Below, piece by piece: positions 1 through 10,436 of a DNA stretch of 64,000 nucleotides (position 1 is the stretch's first letter; the number at the start of each line of letters is the position of its first letter). The stretch covers positions 62,001 through 126,000 of the forward strand of contig JAGAQU010000082.1 in the NCBI GenBank assembly GCA_017622575.1, in the 5' to 3' direction. The position numbers were made by a program, and so were the translations under genes. Below the pieces are notes generated by a model that ran no database searches, had not been told where the DNA came from, and saw only the letters and a program-made list of their open reading frames with translations. The stretch is from Lachnospiraceae bacterium (lineage in GTDB: Bacteria; Bacillota; Clostridia; Lachnospirales; Lachnospiraceae).

Positions 1-904
1 GATAGAAGAACAGGTGAGGATGGTGGTCTTCCGGGAGGATACACTTGCAGATATTTCTGCGGCAGTGATGGAACTCAGAAAGAAAGACAGCAGCATTTGT
101 GCCAAAGTCCATATTAAGGTAGATACAGGTATGAGCCGTATCGGTATCAGACCGGATGAGACAGGACTTGATTTTGTAAAAAAACTGCTTAACACAGAAG
201 GCATTGAGACGGAAGGGATACTGACTCATTTTGCGAGGGCCGATGAAACAGATAAGACATCTGCTATCAGACAATATGAATTGTTCCGTGATTTTACTGA
301 GAAAATAGAAGAAGAGACAGGATATCGGATTCCTGTCAGGCATTGTGACAACAGTGCCGGAATTATAGAATTTCCCAAGGATGATATGGATGTGGCAAGA
401 GCAGGAATTATTTTGTACGGATTATGGCCCTCCAAAGAAGTGAGAAGAGATATTGTAGCATTAAAACCGATTCTTTCTCTTTACAGTCATGTTGTCTATA
501 TCAAAGAGATTGAGGCGGGGACAGCGGTGAGCTACGGCGGTACCTTTGTAGCTCCGGAGAAAATGAAGATTGCTACAATTCCCGTAGGCTATGGAGACGG
601 TTACCCAAGAGGACTTTCCGGAAAAGGATATGTTCTGATCCATGGACAGAAAGCGCCTGTTCTCGGAAGAATCTGTATGGATCAGTTTATGGTGGATATT
701 TCCCGGATAGAGAATGTAAAAGAGGGAGATCTCGTTACCCTGATCGGAAATGACGGCAGTGAAAAGATCACCATGGAAGAATTGGGAGACCTTTCGGGAA
801 GATTTAATTATGAGCTTGCCTGTGATCTTGGCAAGAGGATTCCGAGAGTTTATGAAAAAGGCGGGAAAATCCTTTCCACAAAGGATTATTATGAGGATTT
901 TTGA
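1..904 (+). CDS. alr: Alanine racemase, 5'-truncated by the window edge
   Basis: This PLP enzyme interconverts L- and D-alanine for peptidoglycan synthesis in the cytoplasm. Only the C-terminal 300 or so residues are present: the frame is open to base 2, so the true start and the PLP-binding lysine lie upstream of the window. What remains includes the latter part of the TIM barrel, the conserved Tyr of the AVSYGG motif (codon 533-535), the CMDQFMVDIS segment of the C-terminal beta domain and the terminal RIPRVY. The GTG at 14 is internal, not a start. A MazF-type gene follows after 77 bases, as in the alr-ndoA neighbourhood of Bacillus, but without the antitoxin gene between them. Assignment is firm. 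Confidence 0.95.
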   Translation, partial: IEEQVRMVVFREDTLADISAAVMELRKKDSSICAKVHIKVDTGMSRIGIRPDETGLDFVKKLLNTEGIETEGILTHFARADETDKTSAIRQYELFRDFTEKIEEETGYRIPVRHCDNSAGIIEFPKDDMDVARAGIILYGLWPSKEVRRDIVALKPILSLYSHVVYIKEIEAGTAVSYGGTFVAPEKMKIATIPVGYGDGYPRGLSGKGYVLIHGQKAPVLGRICMDQFMVDISRIENVKEGDLVTLIGNDGSEKITMEELGDLSGRFNYELACDLGKRIPRVYEKGGKILSTKDYYEDF

Positions 905-981
905 TCGCGTTCTGTATACCTTCAGAAATAAATGGAAAGACTTAGCACTAGTAGAACATTTAGAATGAAGGATGTGTAAAA

Positions 982-1323
982 ATGAGAAGAGGGGATATTT
1001 ACTACGCGGATTTACGGCCTGTGGTTGGTTCAGAGCAGGGCGGAATCAGACCGGTTCTGATTGTACAGAATGATGTGGGAAACAGACACAGCCCTACGAT
1101 CATCTGTGCCGCAATCACTTCCAAGATGAATAAAGCAAAGCTTCCTACGCATATAGAACTGAGTGCGGGGAAATATGATATGGTGAAGGATTCAGTGATT
1201 CTGCTGGAACAATTGAGAACCATTGACAAGCAGCGTCTGAAGGATAAAGTCTGTCATCTGGATGATGATATTATGCAGAAGGTCAATAAGGGCCTGATGA
1301 TCAGCCTGGAGCTTACTACATAG
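982..1323 (+). CDS. ndoA: MazF/PemK-family mRNA endoribonuclease toxin (NdoA-like)
   Basis: The 113-residue protein is full length for the family and very close to Bacillus EndoA. It opens with [10 protein letters not shown] and has the [12 protein letters not shown] strand with Arg23 and the AAITSK turn with Thr46. Those two residues are the catalytic pair in MazF enzymes, which cut single-stranded mRNA at short motifs. An AAGGA-type ribosome site lies before the ATG. The usual antitoxin gene (a MazE/EndoAI-type ribbon-helix-helix protein) is absent: the 77 bases between alr and this start are too short and hold no ORF of that kind. The antitoxin may be encoded elsewhere, or the toxin may act without a partner. 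Function by family is well supported; the physiological role is inference. Confidence 0.9.
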   Translation: MRRGDIYYADLRPVVGSEQGGIRPVLIVQNDVGNRHSPTIICAAITSKMNKAKLPTHIELSAGKYDMVKDSVILLEQLRTIDKQRLKDKVCHLDDDIMQKVNKGLMISLELTT

Positions 1324-1340
1324 GCGAAAAGCGGGAAAAC

Positions 1341-1369
1341 TTGACGGCTGAAGCAGAAAATGGTATATT
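1341..1369 (+). promoter_or_regulatory. Predicted sigma-A promoter for the CBS-domain/yebC operon
   Basis: TTGACG at 1341-1346 and TATATT at 1364-1369 are separated by 17 bases. The site lies just after the toxin gene stop and about 45 bases before the next start, so it should give the CBS-domain gene its own transcript. Confidence 0.6.
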
Positions 1370-1413
1370 TTATCGTGATATTCTGCGTTTAGACAAAGGA
1401 GATGGGTCAGTGA

Positions 1414-2274
1414 ATGAAAAATAAAATTTTTCGTAAACTTGGCATTCATGGAGACGACAATTCAGACAGAATGGAAGAAGAAATCATTTCAATGGTGAAT
1501 GAAGGACATGAACAGGGTGTACTTCATGAGACAGAAGCCGAAATGATCACCAACATTTTTGAATTTGGGGACAAAGAAGCCAAGGATATTATGACGAACC
1601 GATCTAATATCGTTGCGATTGACCAGAATACATCACTTGCCGATGCCCTTGACTACATGCTGAATGAGAGTAAAAGCCGATTTCCTGTATATGATGAAAA
1701 CATTGATCATATTGTAGGAATTCTTCATTTCAGAGATGCCATGCGCGCACATAGAACAGAAAGTAATCTAAGTCTTCCCGTAGGAGAAATTGAGGGTCTT
1801 TTGCGAAAAGCCATGTTTGTTCCGGAGACCAAGAATATAGCAGATTTGTTTCGTATCATGCAAAAGACCAAAACACAGATGGTCATTGTGGTGGATGAAT
1901 ACGGGCAGACGTCGGGGCTTTTGGCAATGGAGGATATTCTGGAAGAAATTGTGGGCAACATCATGGACGAATATGATGAGGATGAGGAGTACATCGAGAA
2001 AACGGAAAATGAAAATGAGTACATAATAGAAGGAATGGTAAAGCTGGATGAACTGGAAGAAAAATTCGGAATTTCTTTCGGTGAACAGGAGTTTGAAACT
2101 TTAAACGGCTTCCTGATTTCTAAAATGGACAAGATTCCGGAGGAAAACGAGGAGTTTTCCATTGATGTAGACGGTTATAATTTTAAAATATTGTCGGTTG
2201 AGAACAGAATGATCAAAACCGTTCTTGTGACTAAACTGGCTGATAAAGAAGAAACAAAGAAGGAGACTAACTAA
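1414..2274 (+). CDS. CBS-domain CorC/HlyC-type protein lacking the DUF21 membrane domain
   Basis: The 286-residue protein has a tandem CBS pair (about residues 60-180, including the [17 protein letters not shown] segment) followed by a CorC_HlyC transporter-associated domain (about 200-280). Related proteins bind adenine nucleotides through the CBS pair and act in Mg/Co efflux or are labelled hemolysin C. Full-length members carry an N-terminal DUF21 membrane domain. Here the N-terminus is short and polar, so the protein should be soluble, like E. coli CorC. The start follows an AAAGGAG site with good spacing. The stop is one base before yebC, so the two are probably co-translated. The substrate or partner cannot be told from sequence. 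Confidence 0.85.
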   Translation: MKNKIFRKLGIHGDDNSDRMEEEIISMVNEGHEQGVLHETEAEMITNIFEFGDKEAKDIMTNRSNIVAIDQNTSLADALDYMLNESKSRFPVYDENIDHIVGILHFRDAMRAHRTESNLSLPVGEIEGLLRKAMFVPETKNIADLFRIMQKTKTQMVIVVDEYGQTSGLLAMEDILEEIVGNIMDEYDEDEEYIEKTENENEYIIEGMVKLDELEEKFGISFGEQEFETLNGFLISKMDKIPEENEEFSIDVDGYNFKILSVENRMIKTVLVTKLADKEETKKETN

Positions 2275-2275
2275 A

Positions 2276-3004
2276 ATGTCAGGACATTCAAAATTCGCAA
2301 ACATCAAGCATAAAAAGGAGAAGAACGATGCCGCAAAGGGTAAGATATTTACCATTTTGGGAAGAGAAATTGCGGTAGCAGTCAAGGAGGGAGGACCTGA
2401 TCCTTCCAACAATTCCAAGCTTGCGCAGGTTATTGCCAAAGCTAAGGCAAACAACATGCCGAACGACACCATAGACAGAGGGATCAAAAAGGCTGCAGGA
2501 GATGCCGGAAATGTCAATTATAAGTATGTTACATATGAAGGCTATGGTCCTAACGGAATCGCCATTATTGTCGATGCTTTGACGGACAATCAGAACAGAA
2601 CGGCAGCAAATGTAAGAAATGCTTTTACCAAGGGAAACGGTAATGTAGGAACACCCGGTTGCGTATCATTTATGTTTGACAAAAAGGGACAGATCATCAT
2701 TGACAAGGAAGAATTTGACGGCGATGCAGATGAACTTATGATGATGGCGCTGGACGCAGGAGCAGAAGACTTCTCTGAAGAAGAGGACAGCTATGAAATT
2801 CTCACGGATCCGGATGCTTTTGATACTGTTTTGAAAGCCGTTCAGGATGGTGGAATTACTGCCGTATCTGCAGAGGTTACTATGATTCCACAGAATTATG
2901 TAGAGCTTACGGACGAAACGGCTGTTAAGAATCTGAACAGAATTCTTGATTTGCTTGATGAAGATGATGATGTACAGGCAGTGTACCACAATTGGGATGA
3001 ATAA
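2276..3004 (+). CDS. yebC: YebC/PmpR-family protein
   Basis: The 242-residue protein carries the family hallmark N-terminus [14 protein letters not shown] and the central [20 protein letters not shown] region. YebC-family proteins were long annotated as transcriptional regulators; family work also links members to easing ribosome stalling, notably at proline runs, so the role here is not fixed by sequence. Length and domain order are typical. The ATG sits one base after the preceding stop, with AGGAG at 2261-2265 inside the end of the upstream gene. The last eight bases overlap the start of the downstream membrane protein, pointing to one operon. Confidence 0.95.
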   Translation: MSGHSKFANIKHKKEKNDAAKGKIFTILGREIAVAVKEGGPDPSNNSKLAQVIAKAKANNMPNDTIDRGIKKAAGDAGNVNYKYVTYEGYGPNGIAIIVDALTDNQNRTAANVRNAFTKGNGNVGTPGCVSFMFDKKGQIIIDKEEFDGDADELMMMALDAGAEDFSEEEDSYEILTDPDAFDTVLKAVQDGGITAVSAEVTMIPQNYVELTDETAVKNLNRILDLLDEDDDVQAVYHNWDE

Positions 3005-4163
3005 AAAAACGATACCTGTTAAAGAAACGATACTGATTTTCCTGTGCTTTGCCATAGGAATGGGGATCAGAATATTTTTATTGTTTTCAGGAAAGATGCC
3101 TGTTACAGATGACATGCATTTTTTTGAGTTCTCTGCCATACAGGAAAAATCGATGGCTCCTGTCATGACATCAGGAGTTGCCTTTGCATATTCGGAGAGT
3201 TTGTCAAATGTATTTAAGTTTGTGGGAAACAGATTGACAGTAGTTGCATGGTATCATATTTTGCTTCAGGTCGTTTCATTCTTCTTTCTGTTTTTTGGTT
3301 GCAGACTTCTTTTTGGAAAAGCTGCCGCTCTTTTTGAAAGTGCTTTTTTTGCAGTGAATCCATGGCTTATAAAGGGCATCTTCGCGGTGACACCGGAAAA
3401 CTTTTATTTATTCTGGTGGTCATTCCTGTTTTTTTTGATAGGAATATTCGCCCAAAAAACAAGAGTAAAAGGCTGGTATCGGAAAAATACGGATGAAATC
3501 TATCTGGTGCTGATGGGCTTTTTGATCGGCATGGTCTGTATCTGGCATATTATGGGATTTCTTCTTTTATTATTTCTTGTCTATGCCCTTTTCATGAATA
3601 TGTCTTTTATCATTGAGAAGAGGAATATATGGGAAAAGTCATCTGCTATGGAAAGTCTTTTAAAAGATGAAGAGGATGCAGAAGATGATAAAAATCGTGA
3701 AATGATGCCCCTTCCCTCAGAAATGATCATTCTGGCGGCAGGTATGCTTTCGGGTGGTTATGCCACTTTGATGAAATATACAGGTGTAACCGGCTTGTAT
3801 ATTCAGGAACAATTCCTTTGGTGGAAGGATAGACTCTTTCGATTTGATAATGGTCGTTTTCAGGATTTGGAACTCTGGCTTCCTCTGGGACTTATGATTG
3901 CCATATGTGCCGGGGCAGTATTGGAGATCATCTTAAAAGCTGTTTCGAGGAAAGAATCAGAAGAAAAGGATATAGAAAAGGAGATGGCTCCTTTGCCGGA
4001 GGACGGAAAAGTGGAAGAGAAAAAAGAAAAGAAACAGGTCAAATATCTGGATAATCCATTGCCTTTACCGAAAAAGCATGTGAAAAGAACACTTGATTTT
4101 GAACTGGATAAAAAAGATGATTTTGATATCGAAATTAAGGAAGATGACGATTTTGATATATAA
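2997..4163 (+). CDS. Polytopic membrane protein of unknown function with charged C-terminal tail
   Basis: I prefer the ATG at 2997, giving 388 residues and an eight-base overlap with yebC; an upstream ATG at 2946 would add 17 residues with no ribosome site. The N-terminal part has several hydrophobic helices (first around residues 9-25, then repeated aromatic-rich helices to about 200). An acidic loop follows around 215-235, then two more helices and a highly charged Lys/Glu/Asp tail from about 310 to the end that must be cytosolic or flexible. The arrangement recalls dolichyl-phosphate-mannose-type (GT-C) membrane glycosyltransferases, but I see no secure catalytic motif, so no function is assigned. 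A strong terminator follows. Confidence 0.7.
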   Translation: MNKKTIPVKETILIFLCFAIGMGIRIFLLFSGKMPVTDDMHFFEFSAIQEKSMAPVMTSGVAFAYSESLSNVFKFVGNRLTVVAWYHILLQVVSFFFLFFGCRLLFGKAAALFESAFFAVNPWLIKGIFAVTPENFYLFWWSFLFFLIGIFAQKTRVKGWYRKNTDEIYLVLMGFLIGMVCIWHIMGFLLLLFLVYALFMNMSFIIEKRNIWEKSSAMESLLKDEEDAEDDKNREMMPLPSEMIILAAGMLSGGYATLMKYTGVTGLYIQEQFLWWKDRLFRFDNGRFQDLELWLPLGLMIAICAGAVLEIILKAVSRKESEEKDIEKEMAPLPEDGKVEEKKEKKQVKYLDNPLPLPKKHVKRTLDFELDKKDDFDIEIKEDDDFDI

Positions 4164-4208
4164 GAAATCTTTAAATCAGTATAAAATATCACAGAGAAAA
4201 CATACTAA

Positions 4209-4237
4209 GAAGGACTGAATATTCAGTCCTTCTTTTT
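4209..4237 (+). terminator. Rho-independent terminator
   Basis: A perfect 24-base palindrome, GAAGGACTGAAT then ATTCAGTCCTTC (4209-4232), is followed by five T. It ends the CBS/yebC/membrane-protein transcript before the TepA-like gene. Confidence 0.85.
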
Positions 4238-4353
4238 CATCCAATAAGACGATACGCAGAGCGTGTCGACGTTTGGTACAGATGCAAAAGCATCCGGATT
4301 TTGTTCTTACGGAAATCAACAAAAAAATATAATGGAATAAATGAGGTGGAGAC

Positions 4354-5085
4354 ATGTCAAATAAAAAGGTGGAAGAAGAAAAATTAAGAAATGAAAGAAT
4401 AGAGGAAACAGGTCAGGTGACGCTCGATAAAAACAGCAGGTCCAATTCCATTCATCTGATAACGATCATTGGGGAAATAGAAGGGCATGACAATCTTGGA
4501 AGCAATTCCAAAACCACAAAATATGAGCATATCCTGCCTCAGCTTGCGGCGATTGAAGACAGTAAAGATATTGATGGTGTGCTGGTACTGCTTAACACGA
4601 TGGGAGGAGACGTGGAAGCCGGACTTGCCATAGCGGAAATGATAGCATCCTTAAGTAAACCTACTGTGTCCCTGGTACTCGGTGGAAGCCATTCTATCGG
4701 CGTTCCCATTGCTGTCAGTACAGATTATTCTTTTATTGTTCCTACCGGCACTATGGTAATTCACCCGGTACGTATGAATGGTATGGTGATCGGAGTTCCT
4801 CAGACCTTTGATTATTTTAAGCAGATCCAGGACAGGATTACAGGGTTTGTGTGCAGTCATTGCGAAATCAGCAGAAACCGTTTTGAAAAGCTGATGATGG
4901 AGACGGAAATACTGACGAAGGATGTTGGAACAATCCTTGTGGGGGAAGAGGCGGTGGATGAAGGGATAATAGACGAAACCGGCGGTATCAGGGAAGCGAT
5001 GGCGAAACTTCATCAACTGATAGATAGAAGAGATGAGTCTAAAGCGAAAAAAAGCAAAAATCTTAAGGGTGACAAGAAGAACTGA
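4354..5085 (+). CDS. tepA: ClpP-family serine protease, TepA-like
   Basis: The 243-residue protein belongs to the ClpP/crotonase fold group and most resembles Bacillus TepA (translocation-enhancing protein). It has the oxyanion-side MGGD (about 83-86), the nucleophile region GSHSIGVPIA with Ser114, and the VIHPVR segment with His137. A conserved acidic residue near DETGG (about 208) could help complete the site. No signal peptide is visible, so a cytoplasmic or membrane-associated role is expected. A Lys-rich tail ends the protein. It sits directly before spoIIIE, the same order as in Bacillus, which supports orthology. The ribosome site is GAGGTGG; a TATAAT at 4328-4333 is a possible minus-10, but no good minus-35 is seen. 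Confidence 0.85.
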   Translation: MSNKKVEEEKLRNERIEETGQVTLDKNSRSNSIHLITIIGEIEGHDNLGSNSKTTKYEHILPQLAAIEDSKDIDGVLVLLNTMGGDVEAGLAIAEMIASLSKPTVSLVLGGSHSIGVPIAVSTDYSFIVPTGTMVIHPVRMNGMVIGVPQTFDYFKQIQDRITGFVCSHCEISRNRFEKLMMETEILTKDVGTILVGEEAVDEGIIDETGGIREAMAKLHQLIDRRDESKAKKSKNLKGDKKN

Positions 5086-5097
5086 AAATGCTATACT
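5069..5097 (+). promoter_or_regulatory. Predicted promoter for spoIIIE inside the end of tepA
   Basis: GTGACA at 5069-5074 and TATACT at 5092-5097 are 17 bases apart. The minus-35 lies within the last codons of tepA, so spoIIIE could be transcribed independently of it. Confidence 0.5.
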
Positions 5098-5145
5098 ATA
5101 TAAGATTATGTAAGTACTTTATGAGTACTGAAGGGGTTTAACAGT

Positions 5146-7851
5146 ATGGCACAGACTAAGAGAAGTTCTGCCGCAAGAAGCTCCTCCTCTTCAAAAAGAA
5201 GCAGTTCATCCGGCAGAAATTATCAGAAAAAATCAACACAAAATAACAGGAATACAAGAAACAGTGAGCCTATGGATACGGCAATCAGAAATGAAATACT
5301 GCTGATTGCCCTTCTTGCCGTGTGCGTATTTCTGTTTTTATGTAATTTTGGCGTGATCGGTGTGGCAGGCAATACCATCAGCAGTATTATGTTCGGTATT
5401 TTCGGGCTCACAGCTTATGCCGTTCCTATTGTATTTTTTATCATGATTGCCTTTGGAATGGTCAACAGCGGAAATTCCATCGCCGTCAGAAAGCTGGTGG
5501 CGGGAATTGTTCTCTTTTTATTGGTTGGTATGATCTTTGATCTGTTTACCGGCAGACCGGCGGCAGCGGAAAGCTACCAGATCAAAGAAATTTACAGTTT
5601 AAGCAGTGAGAACAAAAACGGTGGCGGTGTGATTGCGGGAAGCCTGTCCTATCTGTTTTATCATTTCCTTGGTCTGATCGGAACGGTTCTTTCCATTTTG
5701 GTGGGAATCGTTATTTCCATTGTGGTGATTACGGACAAGTCTTTTGTTACCGGAGTGAAATCCGGAGGCAGAAAAGTATATGAGAAAACGAAGGAAGATG
5801 CGCAGTACCGCAGGGAGAGAGCTCGGATACGTCGGGAAGAAATGGAGGAAGAAAAGCGCCTCAGACAGCAGCAGAAGCAGCTTCAGGCAGAAGAACTGGA
5901 AAATGAAAAGATTCTCCGGATGGACAAAAAAGTAACCGGTGTTATGATGGATACCTCACTGACGGACCACGAATCTCAGCATCATGATAAAGAAAGAGAT
6001 GATATGCATGAGATCAATCTGACAGATTTTGAGGAGAAGGTTGAGCATGCTGTGCCGGAAAGTGAAGCCGGAGATGAAAATTATAATTTTGACAATATCA
6101 GGATCCATGGCGTTTTCCGGGATGAGGAAGCAGAAACCGGTGAACAGGAAGAAGATAGCGATGATATGTCAGAAATTACAGGAATGTTTGATGAGGAGGA
6201 AGACCCTTACATAGAACCCGCATCTTCTATGGAAACAAATGTGATAAGAACTTCCGGAACTGTGATAAAGCCGGTGGCAGAGCAGAAGAAACCGGCAGCT
6301 TCTGTTCGCAGTTCTTCGGGAGCAGTCGGAACAGTTGTAACCGGTGAGATGTATAAGGAAATGCAGGCGAATAAGCCGGTCAGAAAATATGTGTTTCCAC
6401 CTTTGAGTCTTTTGAAAAAAGGAACATCAAAGTCCGGAAATTCCTCATCAGAATTAAAGGAAACAGCAGAGAGACTCAGACAGACACTTCAGAATTTCGG
6501 CGTGAAGGTAAGCATTACGGATATCAGCCAGGGACCTGCGGTGACCAGATATGAGCTTCAGCCGGAACAGGGCGTAAAGGTCAGTAAGATCGTGGGGCTT
6601 TCTGATGATATCAAGCTGAATCTTGCTGCAACAGATATCAGAATTGAAGCACCGATTCCGGGAAAAGCAGCTATTGGGATTGAAGTTCCCAATAAAGAGA
6701 ACTCTGCGGTTGCTCTTCGCGACCTTTTGGAATCAAAAGAATTCCAGGAATTTGAATCCAAGATAGCATTTGCTGTAGGTAAGGATATTGCGGGAAAGAC
6801 AGTTGTTGCGGATATCGGGAAGATGCCTCACATGCTGATTGCCGGAGCCACCGGTTCCGGTAAATCGGTTTGTATCAATACATTGATCATGAGCATCATT
6901 TATAAGGCGAAGCCGGATGAAGTAAAGATGATCATGATTGACCCGAAGGTAGTGGAACTCAGTGTTTATAACGGAATCCCTCATCTCCTGATTCCTGTCG
7001 TCACAGATCCGAAGAAAGCTGCGGCCGCTCTCCATTGGGGCGTTGCGGAAATGACGGACCGTTACCAGAAATTTGCCGACTACAATGTCAGGGATTTAAA
7101 AGGCTTCAATAAAAAAGTGGAGGAAATGCAGACAAAGGGAGAAGAAAATGTACCGGATAAAATGCCACAGATCGTTATTATAGTAGATGAGCTTGCAGAC
7201 CTTATGATGGTTGCACCCGGTGAGGTGGAGGAATCCATTTGTCGTCTGGCCCAGCTTGCCAGAGCAGCAGGAATTCATTTAATTATTGCAACGCAGAGAC
7301 CTTCTGTTGATGTCATTACAGGACTCATCAAGGCGAATATGCCAAGCCGTGTAGCCTACAGTGTATCCAGCGGTGTGGATTCCAGAACGATTCTGGATAT
7401 GAACGGGGCCGAAAAGCTCCTTGGAAAAGGAGACATGCTTTTCTATCCTCAGGGTTATACCAAACCGGCCAGAGTGCAGGGTGCTTTTGTTTCAGATAAG
7501 GAAGTCTCTGATGTAGTGGAATTTTTGAAGAATCAGAAGCTTGGCAATATATACAGCAACGATATCCAGGAAAAAATAGCCAATCTGGGGACTTCCTCCG
7601 GAGCGGGAGCCGGAGAGGGAGCTCCTGAAAGAGATGACTACTTCACAGATGCGGGCAAATTTATCATAGAAAAAGATAAAGCATCCATTGGAATGCTTCA
7701 AAGAGTTTTCAAGATTGGATTTAACAGAGCCGCAAGAATCATGGATCAGCTCTGTGAAGCCGGTGTTGTGGGGGAAGAGGAAGGTACCAAGCCTCGTAAG
7801 GTTCTGATGAGCATGGAAGAATTTGAACAGTACATAGAGGAAAACCTGTAG
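5146..7851 (+). CDS. spoIIIE: SpoIIIE/FtsK-family DNA translocase
   Basis: The 901-residue motor pumps double-stranded DNA through the division or sporulation septum. Residues 1-40 are Ser/Arg/Lys-rich, four or so membrane helices follow to about 200, and then a charged Glu/Arg/Gln linker leads to an acidic, disordered stretch to about 420. The motor carries Walker A GATGSGKS at about 567-574 and Walker [13 protein letters not shown] around 676-687. The C-terminal gamma winged helix (about 825-901, including [12 protein letters not shown]) reads orienting sequences in the chromosome. Size and order are normal for the family. Whether it serves division, sporulation or both cannot be decided here; synteny with tepA favours the SpoIIIE name. 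Confidence 0.95.
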   Translation: MAQTKRSSAARSSSSSKRSSSSGRNYQKKSTQNNRNTRNSEPMDTAIRNEILLIALLAVCVFLFLCNFGVIGVAGNTISSIMFGIFGLTAYAVPIVFFIMIAFGMVNSGNSIAVRKLVAGIVLFLLVGMIFDLFTGRPAAAESYQIKEIYSLSSENKNGGGVIAGSLSYLFYHFLGLIGTVLSILVGIVISIVVITDKSFVTGVKSGGRKVYEKTKEDAQYRRERARIRREEMEEEKRLRQQQKQLQAEELENEKILRMDKKVTGVMMDTSLTDHESQHHDKERDDMHEINLTDFEEKVEHAVPESEAGDENYNFDNIRIHGVFRDEEAETGEQEEDSDDMSEITGMFDEEEDPYIEPASSMETNVIRTSGTVIKPVAEQKKPAASVRSSSGAVGTVVTGEMYKEMQANKPVRKYVFPPLSLLKKGTSKSGNSSSELKETAERLRQTLQNFGVKVSITDISQGPAVTRYELQPEQGVKVSKIVGLSDDIKLNLAATDIRIEAPIPGKAAIGIEVPNKENSAVALRDLLESKEFQEFESKIAFAVGKDIAGKTVVADIGKMPHMLIAGATGSGKSVCINTLIMSIIYKAKPDEVKMIMIDPKVVELSVYNGIPHLLIPVVTDPKKAAAALHWGVAEMTDRYQKFADYNVRDLKGFNKKVEEMQTKGEENVPDKMPQIVIIVDELADLMMVAPGEVEESICRLAQLARAAGIHLIIATQRPSVDVITGLIKANMPSRVAYSVSSGVDSRTILDMNGAEKLLGKGDMLFYPQGYTKPARVQGAFVSDKEVSDVVEFLKNQKLGNIYSNDIQEKIANLGTSSGAGAGEGAPERDDYFTDAGKFIIEKDKASIGMLQRVFKIGFNRAARIMDQLCEAGVVGEEEGTKPRKVLMSMEEFEQYIEENL

Positions 7852-7879
7852 ATCAATTTGGCGCATGAGGAGGAAAAGT

Positions 7880-9550
7880 ATGAAGACAGACATTCAAATC
7901 GCACAGGAAGCAGTACTTGAACCGATTACGGAAGTTGCAAAGCAACTTCAAATTTCTGAGGATGAACTGGAGCTGTACGGAAAGTACAAGGCCAAGATAT
8001 CCGATGATATCATGGAGAAGATTAAGGATAACCCTGATGGAAAGCTGATTCTTGTGACAGCCATCAATCCCACACCTGCAGGTGAAGGAAAGACAACTAC
8101 CAGTGTAGGACTGGGACAGGCATTTGGTAAGCTTGGGAAAAAGGCTGTAATTGCACTTAGAGAGCCTTCTCTTGGTCCCTGCTTTGGCGTCAAAGGAGGA
8201 GCTGCCGGCGGCGGCTATGCACAGGTAGTTCCCATGGAAGATTTAAACCTTCACTTTACCGGTGATTTTCATGCGATTACATCCGCCAACAATCTTTTGG
8301 CTGCTATGCTTGACAATCATATTCAGCAGGGAAATGAGCTTCAGATTGACACAAGATCTGTTGTCTGGAAACGGTGCCTTGATATGAATGACAGAGTGCT
8401 CAGAAATGTAGTGGTAGGTCTTGGCGCAAAAACAGACGGCGTGGTGAGAGAAGATCATTTTGTGATCACGGTGGCATCAGAGATCATGGCGGTACTTTGT
8501 CTTGCTGACGATATGAAGAATCTGAAGGAACGTCTCGGCAGAATGGTGGTAGCGTATAATTATGAAGGTATGCCTGTAACTGCAGCAGATCTAAAGGCAG
8601 TAGGAGCTATGGCAGCTCTTCTGAAGGATGCTTTAAAACCGAATCTGATCCAGACTTTGGAGCATACTCCGGCCATTGTGCACGGCGGTCCTTTTGCCAA
8701 TATTGCCCATGGCTGTAATTCTGTCAGAGCAACAAAGACAGCACTCAAAATGGCTGATTATGTGATTACGGAAGCAGGCTTCGGTGCCGATCTCGGTGCC
8801 GAGAAGTTTATGGATATCAAATGCCGTATGGCAGGTCTTGCACCGGATGCCGTGGTCTTAGTGGCGACTGTGAGAGCACTGAAGTATAACGGTGGTGTAC
8901 CAAAGACAGAATTAAATAAAGAAAATATGGATGCCCTTCAAAGAGGTATTGTCAATTTGGAAAAACACATTGAGAATCTCCAGAAATATGGAGTGCCGGT
9001 TGTGGTAACCTTAAACAGCTTTGTGACAGATACCGAGAAAGAGATTTCTTTTGTCAGGGATTTCTGTGAGGAGAGAAACTGTGAATTTGCAATTTCCGAG
9101 GTTTGGGAAAAAGGCGGAGAAGGCGGTATTGCCCTTGCAAATAAGGTTCTTGATACGTTGGAACATAAGGAAAGCCATTTTAAAGTACTTTATGAGAATG
9201 ACCTTTCTCTGAAAGAAAAAATTGAGAAAGTGGCACAGGAGATCTATGGAGCAGACGGTGTGGACTATGCGCCTGCGGCTGTGAAGCAGTTAAAGAAACT
9301 GGAAGAACTGGGATTTGGAAAACTGCCGGTTTGTATGGCAAAGACACAGTATTCTCTGTCCGATGATCCGTCACTTCTCGGCCGTCCAAAGGATTTCCGC
9401 ATCAATGTCAGGGAAGTATATGTTTCGGCCGGAGCCGGATTTGTTGTGGTTCTCACTGGTGCAGTAATGACAATGCCGGGACTTCCGAAAAATCCTGCTG
9501 CATTTAATATTGACGTTGATGAGAATGGTGTGATTACAGGTTTATTCTAA
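7880..9550 (+). CDS. fhs: Formate-tetrahydrofolate ligase
   Basis: This enzyme makes 10-formyl-THF from formate, THF and ATP, feeding purine synthesis and, in acetogens, the methyl branch of the Wood-Ljungdahl pathway. I chose ATG 7880 (556 residues) because AGGAGG at 7868-7873 sits six bases before it; the upstream ATG at 7865 overlaps that site. The ATP loop [10 protein letters not shown] lies near residue 65, and the long conserved core and C-terminus (PGLPKNPAA) are intact. folD follows after 11 bases, so two successive steps of one-carbon metabolism are encoded together. No methenyl-THF cyclohydrolase gene (fchA) is adjacent, but FolD covers that activity. Confidence 0.97.
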   Translation: MKTDIQIAQEAVLEPITEVAKQLQISEDELELYGKYKAKISDDIMEKIKDNPDGKLILVTAINPTPAGEGKTTTSVGLGQAFGKLGKKAVIALREPSLGPCFGVKGGAAGGGYAQVVPMEDLNLHFTGDFHAITSANNLLAAMLDNHIQQGNELQIDTRSVVWKRCLDMNDRVLRNVVVGLGAKTDGVVREDHFVITVASEIMAVLCLADDMKNLKERLGRMVVAYNYEGMPVTAADLKAVGAMAALLKDALKPNLIQTLEHTPAIVHGGPFANIAHGCNSVRATKTALKMADYVITEAGFGADLGAEKFMDIKCRMAGLAPDAVVLVATVRALKYNGGVPKTELNKENMDALQRGIVNLEKHIENLQKYGVPVVVTLNSFVTDTEKEISFVRDFCEERNCEFAISEVWEKGGEGGIALANKVLDTLEHKESHFKVLYENDLSLKEKIEKVAQEIYGADGVDYAPAAVKQLKKLEELGFGKLPVCMAKTQYSLSDDPSLLGRPKDFRINVREVYVSAGAGFVVVLTGAVMTMPGLPKNPAAFNIDVDENGVITGLF

Positions 9551-9561
9551 GGAGGACAACT

Positions 9562-10407
9562 ATGGCTAAGATTATTGATGGAAAACCAATTTCATTACAG
9601 ATAAAAGATGAACTGAAGGAAAAAGCTGCTGCTCTGAAGGAACAAGGGATTTCCGTTACCCTTGCAGTGATTCAGGTTGGCAATAATCCTGCATCCACGG
9701 TTTATGTAAACAATAAGAAGAAAGGCTGTGAATATATCGGGATCGGGTCCCTTTCTTATGAACTTCCGGAGGAGACGAGTGAGGAAGAACTGCTTTCCCT
9801 GATTCGCGAGCTGAATGAGCGAAAGGATGTAAACGGTATTCTGGTGCAGCTTCCGCTTCCTTCTCATATTGACGAAGATAAGGTAATCAAAACAATTGAT
9901 CCGAAAAAGGATGTAGATGGTTTTCATCCTCAGAGCGTTGGCGCTTTATGTATCGGTCAGCCCGGATTTGTTTCCTGTACACCGGCAGGTATCATCCAGC
10001 TTTTGAAACGTTCCGGCATCGAAATCGCAGGAAAAGAATGTGTGATTCTGGGCAGAAGTAATATCGTCGGTAAACCCATGGCGCTTTTGATGCTCAGAGA
10101 GAATGCTACGGTAACGGTTGCGCATTCCAGAACGAAAGATATTAAGGAAGTGACGAAGAGAGCTGATATCCTGATCGTAGCAATCGGTAAACCCAAAATG
10201 ATCACAAGAGATTATGTAAAGGATGGCGCTGTGGTCATTGATGTGGGAATTAACAGAGATGAGAATAACAAACTTTGTGGTGATGTGGATTTTCAGGATG
10301 TGGAACCTGTTTGCAGTGCAATTACGCCTGTTCCCGGAGGCGTAGGCCCCATGACGATCGCAATGCTCCTTCATAATTGTATGGAGTCTGTGAATATTCA
10401 GAAATAG
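9562..10407 (+). CDS. folD: Bifunctional methylene-THF dehydrogenase / methenyl-THF cyclohydrolase
   Basis: The 281-residue protein is full length for FolD, which oxidises methylene-THF with NADP and hydrolyses methenyl-THF to 10-formyl-THF. Recognisable are the substrate region with the cyclohydrolase lysine in YVNNKKKGCE, the VQLPLP strand, PKKDVDGF, the Rossmann segment GRSNIVGKPMA and the terminal TPVPGGVGPMT. AAGGAGG precedes the ATG closely. It forms an obvious pair with fhs. Confidence 0.97.
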   Translation: MAKIIDGKPISLQIKDELKEKAAALKEQGISVTLAVIQVGNNPASTVYVNNKKKGCEYIGIGSLSYELPEETSEEELLSLIRELNERKDVNGILVQLPLPSHIDEDKVIKTIDPKKDVDGFHPQSVGALCIGQPGFVSCTPAGIIQLLKRSGIEIAGKECVILGRSNIVGKPMALLMLRENATVTVAHSRTKDIKEVTKRADILIVAIGKPKMITRDYVKDGAVVIDVGINRDENNKLCGDVDFQDVEPVCSAITPVPGGVGPMTIAMLLHNCMESVNIQK

Positions 10408-10436
10408 TCAATTTGTTAGTTTTGGAGTGAACACGT

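Noticed and set aside
2946..2996. Longer N-terminus of the membrane protein after yebC
   Set aside because: No ribosome site before ATG 2946, and the extra residues overlap yebC in another frame. ATG 2997 gives a compact overlap.
9562..10407. Possible riboswitch upstream of the folate genes
   Set aside because: The gap before fhs is 28 bases and the gap before folD is 11; neither can hold a THF riboswitch.
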